Positions 28,889 to 37,891 of a stretch of DNA of 64,000 bases are shown here, piece by piece; the stretch's first letter is position 1; the number at the start of each line of letters is the position of its first letter. The translations under genes and the position numbers were made by a program. The DNA comes from Providencia alcalifaciens (GTDB lineage Bacteria > Pseudomonadota > Gammaproteobacteria > Enterobacterales > Enterobacteriaceae). The stretch is taken from positions 2,625,353-2,689,352 of the forward strand of contig JAOQNJ010000001.1 in assembly GCA_025961275.1 (NCBI GenBank). The letters run 5' to 3'. Under the pieces are notes generated by a model, which saw nothing but the letters and a program-made list of their open reading frames with translations, did no database searches and was not told the DNA's origin.

Positions 28889-29100
28889 TACATCTGAAAT
28901 GTATAAAAAGTCGTGGTCGTTACACGACAAACCGCCACCCGAGAAATTAACCGGGTAATAGGCAGAAATGTAGGCGCAACATAATTCGTATTGCGGCTTC
29001 GGTTAGCTGACTATCACTAACCGTTCCGTGAATCGAGAAATGAAAGAAATTTAGCACTCTACACTTCACCCTATTACTTCGTTTCTTTCTTCGGTGGCGG
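28889..29100 (+). ncRNA. Putative structured RNA, 3' multibranch module
   Basis: Hairpins TACAT/ATGTA (28889-28903) and GTCGTG/CACGAC (28910-28928) are followed by a domain closed by the perfect 8-bp pairing of CCGCCACC (28932-28939) with GGTGGCGG (29093-29100). Inside it are ACCCG/CGGGT, CGCAA/TTGCG (28975-28979/28991-28995), the 7-bp CGGTTAG/CTAACCG (28999-29023) and GAAAGAAA/TTTCTTTC (29042-29049/29082-29089). So many nested helices in an otherwise AT-rich gap indicate selection for RNA structure. It ends 25 nt before the slipin start, outside its ribosome binding site. No known family is recognised. Confidence 0.6.
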
Positions 29101-29125
29101 CCTCAAAATAATAAAAGGACAAATA

Positions 29126-30244
29126 ATGAAAAAAATAAATGTGGCACAAGGACAAATAGCGCTTACCGAGAAAAACGGCAATTTCCAACATCTTTTCATG
29201 GCTGGAGAATATAGAGTCAATGATTGGTTTAATAAATTAACTGTCACTCTGTTTACTTTAAATCATGAGCCAATTGATGAAAAATTAGCAGAACATTTAC
29301 GCCAATATCATCCTAAATGGGTGAATGAATACTGTGTTGATATTAATTTATCCGATGATGAAATTGGTTTTTTATATCTACATAATAATCTGACAGAAAT
29401 TTTAGCACCGGCAACACGTCGTTTGTATTGGAAAATGGGTAACACTCAGCGTGTTGAGACACAACAAACGGATGATATCGCTATCCCACAGATATTAATG
29501 AATCGCTTAACCGCAAAAAAACGCATTAAAGGCAATGATATTAGCGTAATAGTACAAGTTTCCGCATGGCATGTTGGTGTACTCAAGGTTGATGGTGAAA
29601 TAAAAATATTGTTGCAACCTGGAACTTATGGTTATTGGCGAATTGAACATAAACCGGAAGTTGAAGTGATTGATACCCGTTTACAATCATTGGAGGTGAG
29701 TGGTCAAGAAATCTTAACTAAAGATAAAGTAACCTTACGGATCAATTTATCGGCTAACTGGCGCTATCAGGATATTTTGCTGGCTTTTTCCAAGTTGAGT
29801 CAGCCTATTGATTACCTGTATCGTGAGCTGCAGTTTGCATTAAGAGAAATTATCGGTACTCGCTCACTGGATGAGTTGCTTGAAAATAAACAATTAATTG
29901 ATCAATTGATGCTAGAACAAATTGAGTCATGTGTTGCTACCTTTGGCTTGGAAGTTGACAGCATTGGTGTCAAAGACATCATTTTACCAGGTGATATGAG
30001 AACTATCTTATCGCAAGTGGTCGAGGCAGAAAAAGCCGCCCAAGCGAATGTGATCCGTCGCCGAGAAGAGACGGCAGCCACTCGTTCATTACTGAATACG
30101 GCCAAAGTGATGGAAAACAACCCTGTTGCACTGCGCTTAAAAGAACTTGAAACACTCGAAAGCATCGCGCATCGAATCGACCAGATTTCCGTTTACGGTG
30201 GATTAGATCAAGTATTGAACGGACTGGTAAAAATTAAGGCATAA
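29126..30244 (+). CDS. Slipin (SPFH/Band 7) protein of the rtc operon
   Basis: The 372-aa protein has an SPFH/Band 7 domain over about residues 145-320 (VGVLKVDGEIKILLQPGTYGYW...). A C-terminal helical part rich in E, A and R (QVVEAEKAAQANVIRRREET) is the usual oligomerising coiled coil. No N-terminal membrane helix is visible, unlike most slipins. Residues 1-140 form an additional related-looking beta domain, also known from slipins in RtcB operons. Genomic surveys have linked such slipins to RtcB and RtcR. The mechanism is unknown, perhaps scaffolding of repair or response to damage. AAGGA precedes the ATG. It is first of three genes under the sigma54 promoter. Confidence 0.85.
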   Translation: MKKINVAQGQIALTEKNGNFQHLFMAGEYRVNDWFNKLTVTLFTLNHEPIDEKLAEHLRQYHPKWVNEYCVDINLSDDEIGFLYLHNNLTEILAPATRRLYWKMGNTQRVETQQTDDIAIPQILMNRLTAKKRIKGNDISVIVQVSAWHVGVLKVDGEIKILLQPGTYGYWRIEHKPEVEVIDTRLQSLEVSGQEILTKDKVTLRINLSANWRYQDILLAFSKLSQPIDYLYRELQFALREIIGTRSLDELLENKQLIDQLMLEQIESCVATFGLEVDSIGVKDIILPGDMRTILSQVVEAEKAAQANVIRRREETAATRSLLNTAKVMENNPVALRLKELETLESIAHRIDQISVYGGLDQVLNGLVKIKA

Positions 30245-30248
30245 CATA

Positions 30249-31475
30249 ATGACTAATAACGACTTTAACCAATTGATTTTAGAAAACAGCGCACCAGTGA
30301 AGATGTGGACAAATGGCGTGCCAGTTGACCCAAAAGCAGTGTCACAACTGCAAAATACCGCAAAAATGCCCTTTATTTTTAAACATTTGGCGGTAATGCC
30401 AGATGTTCATGTGGGTAAAGGGTCGACGATAGGAAGTGTGATCCCAACCAAGGGTGCCATCATTCCTGCCGCTGTGGGTGTGGATATTGGTTGTGGAATG
30501 ATAGCGATGCGTACATCACTAACCGCCTCCGATTTACCGGATAGTTTGCAAAACATCCGTTTTGCGATTGAAGCTGCCGTACCACACGGGCGCACAACAC
30601 ATCGACATGGACGAGATAAAGGCGCTTGGCATCGAACACCAGAAATTGTTGATCAACATTGGGCACACTTGGATGAAGAGTTCAAACGTATTTGTGATAA
30701 ATACCCAAAACTACGTGGAACTAATCACTATAACCACTTAGGAACATTGGGAACAGGAAATCACTTTATTGAGTTATGTTTGGATGAGCAAAACCGAGTT
30801 TGGGTGATGCTGCATAGCGGGTCACGTGGTGTTGGTAATGCCATCGGAAACCTGTTTATTTCACTAGCGCAGAAAGATATGCAACAGCATATGGCCAATT
30901 TGCCGGATAGAGATTTAGCCTACTTTGAAGAAGGAAGCCAACACTTCAATGACTATATCGAAGCGGTTGGTTGGGCACAGGATTTTGCTCGTCATAACCG
31001 TGAAGTGATGATGCATCGGGTTTTAGAAGCGCTATCGCAAGAAATTACCAAACCATTTACGACACAACAAGAAGCCGTTAACTGCCACCATAATTACGTG
31101 CAGAAAGAACAACATTTTGGTGAGGAAGTTTTAATCACTCGTAAAGGTGCAGTATCTGCAAAAAAAGGCGAAATGGGCATCATTCCTGGGTCGATGGGTG
31201 CGAAAAGCTTTATCGTCCGCGGTTTGGGAAATGAAGAAAGTTTTTGTTCTTGTAGCCATGGCGCAGGCCGAGTGATGAGTAGAACAGAAGCAAAAAAACG
31301 TTTCACCGTTAGCGATCAAAAAATAGCGACAGCACACGTGGAATGTCGAAAAGATAGTGATGTCATTGATGAAATTCCAATGGCCTATAAAGACATTGAT
31401 GCGGTCATGGCAGCTCAGTCATCACTGGTCGAAATTGTACATACTCTGCGTCAGGTGGTGTGCGTAAAAGGATAG
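30249..31475 (+). CDS. rtcB: RNA-splicing ligase RtcB
   Basis: The 408-aa protein has the same length as E. coli RtcB. Mn/GTP-site motifs are all present: PDVHVGKGSTIGSV (about 50-63), VGVDIGCGMIA with the metal Cys (about 73-83), GTGNHF (about 166) and the guanylylated histidine in CSHGAGRVMSR (about 336-346). It joins 2',3'-cyclic phosphate or 3'-phosphate RNA ends to 5'-OH ends, reversing cleavage by stress-induced RNases. It starts 4 bp after the slipin stop. The cyclase rtcA that usually accompanies it in Enterobacterales is absent from this operon. Confidence 0.98.
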   Translation: MTNNDFNQLILENSAPVKMWTNGVPVDPKAVSQLQNTAKMPFIFKHLAVMPDVHVGKGSTIGSVIPTKGAIIPAAVGVDIGCGMIAMRTSLTASDLPDSLQNIRFAIEAAVPHGRTTHRHGRDKGAWHRTPEIVDQHWAHLDEEFKRICDKYPKLRGTNHYNHLGTLGTGNHFIELCLDEQNRVWVMLHSGSRGVGNAIGNLFISLAQKDMQQHMANLPDRDLAYFEEGSQHFNDYIEAVGWAQDFARHNREVMMHRVLEALSQEITKPFTTQQEAVNCHHNYVQKEQHFGEEVLITRKGAVSAKKGEMGIIPGSMGAKSFIVRGLGNEESFCSCSHGAGRVMSRTEAKKRFTVSDQKIATAHVECRKDSDVIDEIPMAYKDIDAVMAAQSSLVEIVHTLRQVVCVKG

Positions 31476-31484
31476 GAGAAATGC

Positions 31485-32279
31485 ATGGAAAGTAAACATT
31501 TTAGTGTGTCCCCGTTAATGCAAACACGTATACACGACACATTAGCGGAAATAGAAACAATTCATCAGGTGAAAGTGCTTTTCGCTTGTGAATCAGGCAG
31601 TCGAGGATGGGGCTTCGCCTCGCGCGACAGTGATTATGACGTACGATTTATCTATGTACATCAGTTAGATTGGTATTTAACACTCGATAGAAAACGCGAT
31701 GTGATTGAGAAACCCATAGATGATGAATTGGATGTCGCAGGTTGGGAGCTATCAAAAGCCTTAAAGTTGATGCGTAACTCTAACCCTGCATTAATCGAGT
31801 GGTTACATTCACCAATTATTTATCAAAAAGATGAGCTGTTTTATCCACAATTTGAGCAGCTAGCTGCAAAATTTTATTCTCCATTAAAGGCACGTTATCA
31901 CTATTTATCGATAGCAAAACGTAACCTTCATACCGATTTTAAAGATGAGCAAGTAAGGCTCAAGAAGTATTTTTATATCTTAAGAGCAATTCTGGCATTG
32001 TGTTGGATTGAGCAGTCAAAAGAGATGCCACCAATGGCATTTAGACAACTTGTTGATGCGACTGTCACTGATAAATCCGTCTTGGCAGAAATAGATGAAT
32101 TGTTATTACTCAAACGTAATGCTGACGAAAGCCTTTATGGAACAAGACGACCTGCGATAGACCGATTAATCATGGAGACGATTGCAAAATCTGAAAAGCT
32201 CAATTTTCCTGAGCCTTATTGTCGAGATAGCAAATTATTAGATGAATTTTTACAACAAACTATTTTAAAACGTTATTGA
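31485..32279 (+). CDS. Nucleotidyltransferase-superfamily protein of the rtc operon
   Basis: The 264-aa protein has the Pol-beta-type nucleotidyltransferase motif GSRGWGFASRDSDYDVRFIY (about residues 38-57), with the GS and DxD metal-binding pair intact. A helical C-terminal region follows (COG3541-like). It starts 9 bp after rtcB, with AGGAG upstream, so it is clearly co-transcribed. Its position suggests nucleotide addition to RNA ends, possibly rebuilding tRNA 3' ends or modifying the associated RNA. The substrate is unknown. Proteins of this family recur next to RtcB in other bacteria. Confidence 0.85.
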   Translation: MESKHFSVSPLMQTRIHDTLAEIETIHQVKVLFACESGSRGWGFASRDSDYDVRFIYVHQLDWYLTLDRKRDVIEKPIDDELDVAGWELSKALKLMRNSNPALIEWLHSPIIYQKDELFYPQFEQLAAKFYSPLKARYHYLSIAKRNLHTDFKDEQVRLKKYFYILRAILALCWIEQSKEMPPMAFRQLVDATVTDKSVLAEIDELLLLKRNADESLYGTRRPAIDRLIMETIAKSEKLNFPEPYCRDSKLLDEFLQQTILKRY

Positions 32280-32283
32280 ACCT

Positions 32284-32305
32284 GCGACGGGAGATATCCC
32301 GTCGC
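32284..32305. terminator. Stem-loop at the end of the rtc operon
   Basis: GCGACGGGA / TCCCGTCGC forms a compact GC-rich hairpin 5 bp after the operon's last stop. There is no T-run, so it may protect the 3' end rather than terminate. Confidence 0.5.
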
Positions 32306-32440
32306 CCTCACTATGAATAATTTTATCAATTAGATCTCTGCATAATAAAAAATCCCATGGTCTGAACGACGGGATCTAACTCGAAATGAGACAAGTATCA
32401 ATGTTATGATGCGTCTCCTAGCCGCTGAGTAGACAATCTC

Positions 32441-33142
32441 ATGACACGCACCCAACGTTTATTGACCTTATTGCAAATATTAAAAGAGAGTCGCTATTCC
32501 GTTACCGCGGAATCACTCGCTTCGCAATTACAAATAAGTGTCAGATCTATCTATCGAGATATTGAGACTTTGCGTTGTCAGGGGGCTGAAATTTCAGGGG
32601 AAGCGGGTATTGGCTATCAATTAAAATCTGGGTTATTACTCCCACCTTTAATGTTTGACGAAAACGAACTTGAAGCACTTATTCTTGGTTTACGTTGGGT
32701 ACAAAGTAATGCAGATGAAGAGCTGAGCGCATCAGCTATGCGAGCCGCAAATAAAATTAACTCGGTAGTGAAGCTTGACTCACAAGCTATCATCAATCAA
32801 ACAACCTTATTTGCACCAACCACTCAATTGCCTCATATTGATCATACGATCGCTAAGGCACTACGTTGTAGTCTTAGAGAAGAAACCAAAGCAAACATTG
32901 ATTATGAAGATCACAGTGGCAAACTCAGTAGCCGCGTGATCTGGCCGATCGCGATTGGTTATATGAAAGAGACTCAAGTTCTCGCCGCGTGGTGTGAATT
33001 ACGCCAAAGTTATCGTCATTTCCGCTTAGATCGGATCCAATCCTATACTGTTTTAAATGAGAATTTTCCTTATCCTAAACATTATTTACTCGAGCGCTGG
33101 CGAAAAGAAATTTTACGCTCCGATAATTCAAGCTGCCTATAA
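32441..33142 (+). CDS. YafY-type HTH/WYL transcriptional regulator
   Basis: The 233-aa protein has an N-terminal HTH_11 domain (residues 1-55; ITAESLASQLQ-like helix and SVRSIYRDIETL recognition helix). A central linker is followed by a WYL-type ligand domain (about 140-215). It is soluble. It stands 85 bp before a glutathione transferase gene on the same strand, so it may control it, an arrangement often seen. The ligand is unknown. It is a separate transcription unit from the rtc operon, with its own 160-bp upstream gap. Confidence 0.82.
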   Translation: MTRTQRLLTLLQILKESRYSVTAESLASQLQISVRSIYRDIETLRCQGAEISGEAGIGYQLKSGLLLPPLMFDENELEALILGLRWVQSNADEELSASAMRAANKINSVVKLDSQAIINQTTLFAPTTQLPHIDHTIAKALRCSLREETKANIDYEDHSGKLSSRVIWPIAIGYMKETQVLAAWCELRQSYRHFRLDRIQSYTVLNENFPYPKHYLLERWRKEILRSDNSSCL

Positions 33143-33226
33143 ATTTACAGCATGTATGGCTCCTGACAAAAACTGTCACTCACTTATCCTATGATGAGTT
33201 TCCAACTTAATCATAAGGAAAAGGCC

Positions 33227-33826
33227 ATGAGCGAACTCACTCTGTATACAAATTCAATGTCACGCGGTAATACCGTCGATTTAATGTTAGAAATATTAGC
33301 TGTACCCTATAATCGTATTGAGCTTGCTTATGGCGAACAAATGCATACAGCTGAATATCTAGCCATTAATCCGATGGGAAAAGTACCAGCACTAGTTGAT
33401 GGTAATAATATCATCACTGAAACAGCCGCGATTTGCCTCTATTTAGCCGATAAATTCATTGAAAAAGGTTTCGCACCTGCATTTGATTCCCCACAACGTG
33501 CCGCCTATTATCGTTGGTTCTTCTTTACCGCTGGCCCTATTGAAGCGGCATTTACCGCGGATCAAATGGGATTGGAACTCAATGAAGAACAGCAAAAAAT
33601 GTCTGGTTTCGGCTCATTTAAGCGAGTGATGGACACATTGGAAACAGGACTCGCGAATGCAGATCCTTATATTTGTGGGAAACAACTGACCGCGGTGGAT
33701 GTGTATGTTGGATCTTTTTTAGTATTTCTAGCGAAATACAATTTGATCGAAATATCACCAGTGATGAAGAGTTATCTAACAGCTCTCAGTTTGAATGCTG
33801 AATTTAAAGCAAAAATGGAATCTTAA
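33227..33826 (+). CDS. Glutathione S-transferase family protein
   Basis: The 199-aa protein has a thioredoxin-like N-terminal domain with the glutathione site NPMGKVPAL (about residues 45-53) and ETAAIC (about 64). An all-helical GST_C domain follows. The start at 33227 has TAAGGAAAAGG upstream. An upstream frame from 33191 is not supported. Its role is likely detoxification of electrophiles. The gene is near nemRA, another electrophile-response unit, but the two are not one operon. Confidence 0.88.
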   Translation: MSELTLYTNSMSRGNTVDLMLEILAVPYNRIELAYGEQMHTAEYLAINPMGKVPALVDGNNIITETAAICLYLADKFIEKGFAPAFDSPQRAAYYRWFFFTAGPIEAAFTADQMGLELNEEQQKMSGFGSFKRVMDTLETGLANADPYICGKQLTAVDVYVGSFLVFLAKYNLIEISPVMKSYLTALSLNAEFKAKMES

Positions 33827-33859
33827 TCTAGAGTTAGAGATTGCTAATTTCTATACTAC

Positions 33860-33883
33860 AAGGCCATCAATCATGATGGCCTT
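33860..33883. terminator. Stem-loop between gst and doxX
   Basis: A perfect 10-bp stem AAGGCCATCA / TGATGGCCTT with a 4-nt loop lies between convergent genes. T-runs are weak. Confidence 0.55.
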
Positions 33884-33909
33884 AGACTCATTAGCATAAA
33901 AAATAAAAC

Positions 33910-34332
33910 TTAGCGCCAGTTAGCATTTTTCATGATAGAAAATTTGCCTGCGCCCAAAAAGGCAACTGCAATTGCGCTGACAAAGAAGTAAACAATACTT
34001 TCAATTGCCCAAGCACCTGTTTTATCGAGTAAAAATGTCTTATCTAAACCAACCATTAACCAAGCAACAAACATAGTAAAAGCAACAAGTAATGCTGATG
34101 GGCGGGTCAATATTCCTAGAATAATAAAGATAGGGGCAATAATTTCGCCTAAAAAAGTTCCATAAGCAATAAACTCGGGTAAACCATGCGCTGCAAGTAA
34201 GCCCTTAATACCACTTGCTCCTGTTAATAGTTTGCTTATGCCATGAAATAGCATTAAGCCACCGACAGTAAGACGTAATAAAAATTTTCCAGTATCATCA
34301 TGTGCTAGCAATCGATTGAATGAGCCTATCAC
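33910..34332 (-). CDS. DoxX family membrane protein
   Basis: The 140-aa protein has four hydrophobic segments and the DoxX pattern RLTVGGLMLFHGISKLL at residues 20-36. The start is GTG at 34332 with GAGGAG 8 nt upstream. DoxX proteins are small inner-membrane proteins often linked to thiol or oxidative stress. The precise role is unknown. It diverges from the AraC regulator at 34565, which may control it. Confidence 0.85.
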   Translation of the reverse strand: MIGSFNRLLAHDDTGKFLLRLTVGGLMLFHGISKLLTGASGIKGLLAAHGLPEFIAYGTFLGEIIAPIFIILGILTRPSALLVAFTMFVAWLMVGLDKTFLLDKTGAWAIESIVYFFVSAIAVAFLGAGKFSIMKNANWR

Positions 34333-34564
34333 TGTGTACTCCTCAAAATAAAAATATCCATCATTATTCGTTATGACTTAAATGCAAATGTAATGATAAT
34401 CATTTTTATTTATAATTGTTATGCTTATATCACGTTTATACTAAATTATCCTTAATACTTTAGTGGTTGCTGGGATTCATGTTTAAAGTGATCCATATAA
34501 AAAAGATAGGCAAACTTGAATCAACAATTTAGTCTTACCAACACCTAAAGTCATACGAGTCATT

Positions 34565-35329
34565 ATGCGAAATATTCCACTAATTAGTGTCGATGATGTG
34601 AAACGTGATGTGTTAGCGATCGGTACCGACTACTTACCGAATGTACTGTTAAATTCGCACGTTCACCGTAGAGCACAATTCTTATATGGTGCAACGGGGT
34701 TAATTGAAGTCAGCACTGCGGACGGAGAATGGATTATTCCACCTGACAGTGGCGTGTGGATCCCTAAAAATACACCTCATGCAACTCGCATGCTGAATGT
34801 CAGTACACGCAGCCTCTATATCGAGCCAATTGCGGCTCCAAGGCTAAGTAATAAGTGTGAAGTTCTTCGCGTCTCACCGTTATTACGTCAATTACTGCTT
34901 GAATCTGTCGATATGCCGATCGAATATGATCTTAATGGCCGAGATGGCATTATGATCCAATTGATCTTGCATGAAATTTCGCGTGCAGAAACTCTTCCAT
35001 TTTTTGCACCGATTCCTAGAGATGAAAATCTCGCAAAACTCTGTCGCGAGTTTCTAAAATCGCCAAAAATCACGTCATCTCCTCAAAAATGGGCCGAAAT
35101 ATTGCATAAAAGCGATCGCTCATTTAGTCGCTTTTTTAGTGCACAAACGGGCTTATCATTCTCAGACTGGCGACAAAAAGCCTGCCTACTCAGTGCGATT
35201 ACTCATATTTCAGCAGGTAAATCGATCACTGAAGTCGCTTTTGATTTGGGCTATAACAGTCTGGGATCATTCTCAACCATGTTTAAAAAATGGTTAGGGG
35301 AAACCCCATCAAAATTTATACCTAAATAA
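34565..35329 (+). CDS. AraC-family regulator with N-terminal cupin domain (NimR-like)
   Basis: The 254-aa protein has a cupin domain (residues 20-90; SHVHRRAQFLYGATG and IPPDSGVWIPKNTPHATR). A C-terminal AraC HTH pair follows (about 160-254; ITEVAFDLGYNSLGSFSTMFKKWLG). It resembles E. coli NimR/YeaM and is probably the regulator of the divergent doxX. The last codons (IPK and TAA) lie inside the left end of an ERIC element, so the repeat supplies the present stop codon. Confidence 0.83.
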   Translation: MRNIPLISVDDVKRDVLAIGTDYLPNVLLNSHVHRRAQFLYGATGLIEVSTADGEWIIPPDSGVWIPKNTPHATRMLNVSTRSLYIEPIAAPRLSNKCEVLRVSPLLRQLLLESVDMPIEYDLNGRDGIMIQLILHEISRAETLPFFAPIPRDENLAKLCREFLKSPKITSSPQKWAEILHKSDRSFSRFFSAQTGLSFSDWRQKACLLSAITHISAGKSITEVAFDLGYNSLGSFSTMFKKWLGETPSKFIPK

Positions 35330-35438
35330 TTCGATTGATATGTAGGCGATAAAAAAGTAGGTTGAAAATATAGATAAGCTCTGTGACCCGACTCGCTAAG
35401 CGACTTAACAATCTACAACTTGAAGTATGACGAGTATA
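35317..35438 (+). repeat. ERIC/IRU element, full length
   Basis: The 122-bp element runs from TATACCTAAATAATTCG to CAACTTGAAGTATGACGAGTATA-type ends and matches the ERIC consensus termini. It overlaps the 3' end of the AraC-family gene and precedes the nemR promoter. Confidence 0.85.
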
Positions 35439-35516
35439 AAATGATCGTTTTACAACCACACATATATTATGGTCGCCAGATTTAAAAGCACATATTGCCA
35501 ACAACAAAACTTGCAT

Positions 35517-35532
35517 TAGACCGAATGGTCTA
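35517..35532. promoter_or_regulatory. NemR operator
   Basis: TAGACCGAATGGTCTA is a perfect match to the E. coli NemR box TAGACC-N4-GGTCTA. It lies 14 bp before the nemR start, consistent with autorepression relieved by bleach and electrophiles. Confidence 0.9.
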
Positions 35533-35545
35533 TTACAGTGACGAC

Positions 35546-36145
35546 ATGAACAGAAATAACGAATGTGATACCCGCGAGCATCTTTTAGCTACTGGTGAAT
35601 CTCTTTGCATACATAGAGGTTTTACTGGCATGGGGCTTAATGAATTGCTCAAAACAGCGAAAGTGCCAAAAGGCTCGTTTTATCACTATTTTCGCTCGAA
35701 AGAGGCTTTTGGTGTGGCGATGCTAGAGCGCTATTACGCTGCGTATTGCCAGCGTTTAGCTTCACATTTTGATAGCGCAGAAGGCAATTATCGCGATCGT
35801 TTTCTGGCCTACTACGGTGAAATGTTAAAATACTCTTGCGCTGATGGTCTGATAAATAGCTGTTTAACAGTAAAACTGTCTGCTGAAGTCTGTGACCTTT
35901 CTGAAGATATGAACGCCGCAATGAATAAAGGTGTTAGCCAGATCATCGCCCTACTTCAACAAGCATTGGAAAAAGGTCTTGAAGAGAAATCGATCTTCTT
36001 TAGTGGTGATGCTTTAACTCATGCTCAGGTTCTCTATTCTTTATGGTTGGGTGCAAATTTACAGGCCAAAATTTCTCGTCATGCTCGCTCACTCGAAAGT
36101 GCGTTAGCCCATGTGAAAACTATTATTGCAGTGCCGAGTCCATAA
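35546..36145 (+). CDS. nemR: NemR, TetR-family redox-sensitive repressor
   Basis: The 199-aa protein closely matches E. coli NemR (199 aa): TetR HTH over residues 12-55 (DTREHLLATG, KGSFYHYFRSKEAFG). It keeps the cysteine in SCLTVKLSAEVCDLSEDM (Cys106/116 region) that senses HOCl, N-ethylmaleimide and other electrophiles. ATG 35546 gives the E. coli N-terminus. The NemR box lies in the promoter. nemA follows 57 bp downstream. Confidence 0.95.
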   Translation: MNRNNECDTREHLLATGESLCIHRGFTGMGLNELLKTAKVPKGSFYHYFRSKEAFGVAMLERYYAAYCQRLASHFDSAEGNYRDRFLAYYGEMLKYSCADGLINSCLTVKLSAEVCDLSEDMNAAMNKGVSQIIALLQQALEKGLEEKSIFFSGDALTHAQVLYSLWLGANLQAKISRHARSLESALAHVKTIIAVPSP

Positions 36146-36176
36146 TCGCTGGCACTTTTTATTTACTCTATTACTA

Positions 36177-36190
36177 ATCGACCGGTCTAT
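36177..36190. promoter_or_regulatory. Possible second NemR half-site before nemA
   Basis: The stretch ATCGACCGGTCTATT contains GACCGGTCTA, the NemR half-sites abutted without the 4-bp spacer. It is 13-26 bp before the nemA start. It may be a decayed operator or coincidence. Confidence 0.3.
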
Positions 36191-36202
36191 TAAGGATGCG
36201 AT

Positions 36203-37300
36203 ATGTCACAAGAAAAGTTGTTTACGCCATTGAAAGTGGGAGCGATCACTACACCAAACCGTGTATTTATGGCGCCTCTTACTCGCTTGCGTAGTATTGA
36301 GCCTGGTGATATTCCAACACCATTAATGGGTGAATATTATCGCCAACGTGCTAGCGCCGGACTGATTATCTCTGAAGCAACGCAGATTTCAGCTCAAGCT
36401 AAAGGTTATGCGGGTGCGCCAGGAATACATAGCCCTGAACAGGTAGCAGCATGGAAAAAAATTACCGAAGGTGTTCATGCAGAAGATGGCCGCATCGCTG
36501 TACAGCTTTGGCATACGGGTCGAATCTCTCATACTAGTCTTCAACCTAATGGTGAGGCACCCGTTGCACCGTCAGCCCTTAGCGCTGGTACGCGAACCTC
36601 ACTTCGTGATGAGAATGGTCAAGCAACTCGTGCTGATACCTCAATGCCACGTGCATTAGAGCTGGATGAAATTCCGGGAATTGTTAACGATTTTCGTCAA
36701 GCCGTAGCGAATGCCCGTGAAGCCGGGTTTGATATGGTTGAGCTGCATGGAGCCCATGGTTATCTATTGCATCAGTTTCTTTCACCTTCTTCTAATCATC
36801 GTACTGATCAATATGGTGGCAGTGTCGAAAATCGTGCTCGCCTCGTCTTAGAAATCATTGATGCAGTCAGCAAAGAGTGGAGCCCTGAACGAATTGGCAT
36901 TCGTGTTTCTCCGATTGGGTCTTTCCAAAATGTTGATAATGGCCCGAATGAAGAAGCAGATGCGCTATATTTGATTGAAGAATTAGCGAAACGTGGCATA
37001 GCTTACTTGCATATGTCTGAACCAGATTGGGCTGGTGGTGAACCGTATAGTGAAGATTTCCGCCACAAAGTACGTGAACGTTTTCAAGGTGTGATTATTG
37101 GTGCAGGCGCTTATACCGTAGAAAAAGCTGAAGATTTAATTGCTAAAGGCCTGATTGATGCCGTTGCATTCGGCCGTGATTTCATTTCCAATCCAGATCT
37201 GATCGCACGCTTACAACGTAAAGCTGAACTTAATCCACCTCGACCAGAAAGCTTTTACGGCGGTGGTGCAGAAGGTTATACCGATTATCCATCGTTATAA
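36203..37300 (+). CDS. nemA: N-ethylmaleimide reductase NemA
   Basis: The 365-aa Old Yellow Enzyme homologue has the same length as E. coli NemA and is highly similar throughout. FMN-binding APLTRLRS (about residue 26), the active-site WHTGRISH loop (about 100), [14 protein letters not shown] with the substrate-binding His pair (about 182), and the C-terminal [14 protein letters not shown] are present. It reduces electrophilic alkenes, nitro compounds and methylglyoxal with NADPH. It is co-transcribed with nemR and ends at a strong terminator. Confidence 0.96.
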   Translation: MSQEKLFTPLKVGAITTPNRVFMAPLTRLRSIEPGDIPTPLMGEYYRQRASAGLIISEATQISAQAKGYAGAPGIHSPEQVAAWKKITEGVHAEDGRIAVQLWHTGRISHTSLQPNGEAPVAPSALSAGTRTSLRDENGQATRADTSMPRALELDEIPGIVNDFRQAVANAREAGFDMVELHGAHGYLLHQFLSPSSNHRTDQYGGSVENRARLVLEIIDAVSKEWSPERIGIRVSPIGSFQNVDNGPNEEADALYLIEELAKRGIAYLHMSEPDWAGGEPYSEDFRHKVRERFQGVIIGAGAYTVEKAEDLIAKGLIDAVAFGRDFISNPDLIARLQRKAELNPPRPESFYGGGAEGYTDYPSL

Positions 37301-37891
37301 TTACTTCATTATTCATAACATGATATTAATAGCGGCGAAATTTCGCCGCTCTTTTTTTTGAATGATGAACTATCGCCCTAATCGAGTCTTGCAACGAAAG
37401 CTTGAGGCAATTGGTCTTTTATCATGTTTTTTTAGTCATACACCGATAAAAAATTCTAATTGAACTTAACTGCTAATGGTTCAATCCCCTCGTCGCGACT
37501 TATCTTTGAGGGCCAATGTCTATTCAAATTAAAGACCTTTCTTCAAGTAACAAAAGGCAAGGCAAAAGGATTCCCCAATCACTGAAATGAGCAAGGTGCT
37601 CTCACTGTAGAATAAAATGAGTGAGCCGTTCTTTAGTTACCCAGAAGAGCCGTGTCCACTCCCAATTAATTAAAACAACATTTAATTAATTTGATGGTTT
37701 ATCGCCCCTTTTGTGCCGAAGAAATAGGTAGAAAAGATCAATAACCCTAATTTTATTTCTTTTCGAAACAAGTCTGGTCTTTTTCTATCTTTGATCATTG
37801 ATGTTATAATACTTCGTTAATATTTGTGTATATGTGAGAGGGTACTTATAAAAATCAGCTCACTAGGAATCGAAGCAATGGAGATAACACG
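37301..37891. other. Intergenic region before the Septu remnant
   Basis: After the nemA terminator, about 530 bp hold no credible gene. A TATAAT hexamer at 37805-37810 is the best candidate -10 for the following ptuA. The sequence is unlike its neighbours and probably marks the left border of the inserted defence genes. Confidence 0.5.
37331..37359 (+). terminator. Terminator of nemRA
   Basis: A perfect 10-bp palindromic stem AGCGGCGAAA / TTTCGCCGCT is followed by C and eight T residues. Confidence 0.92.
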
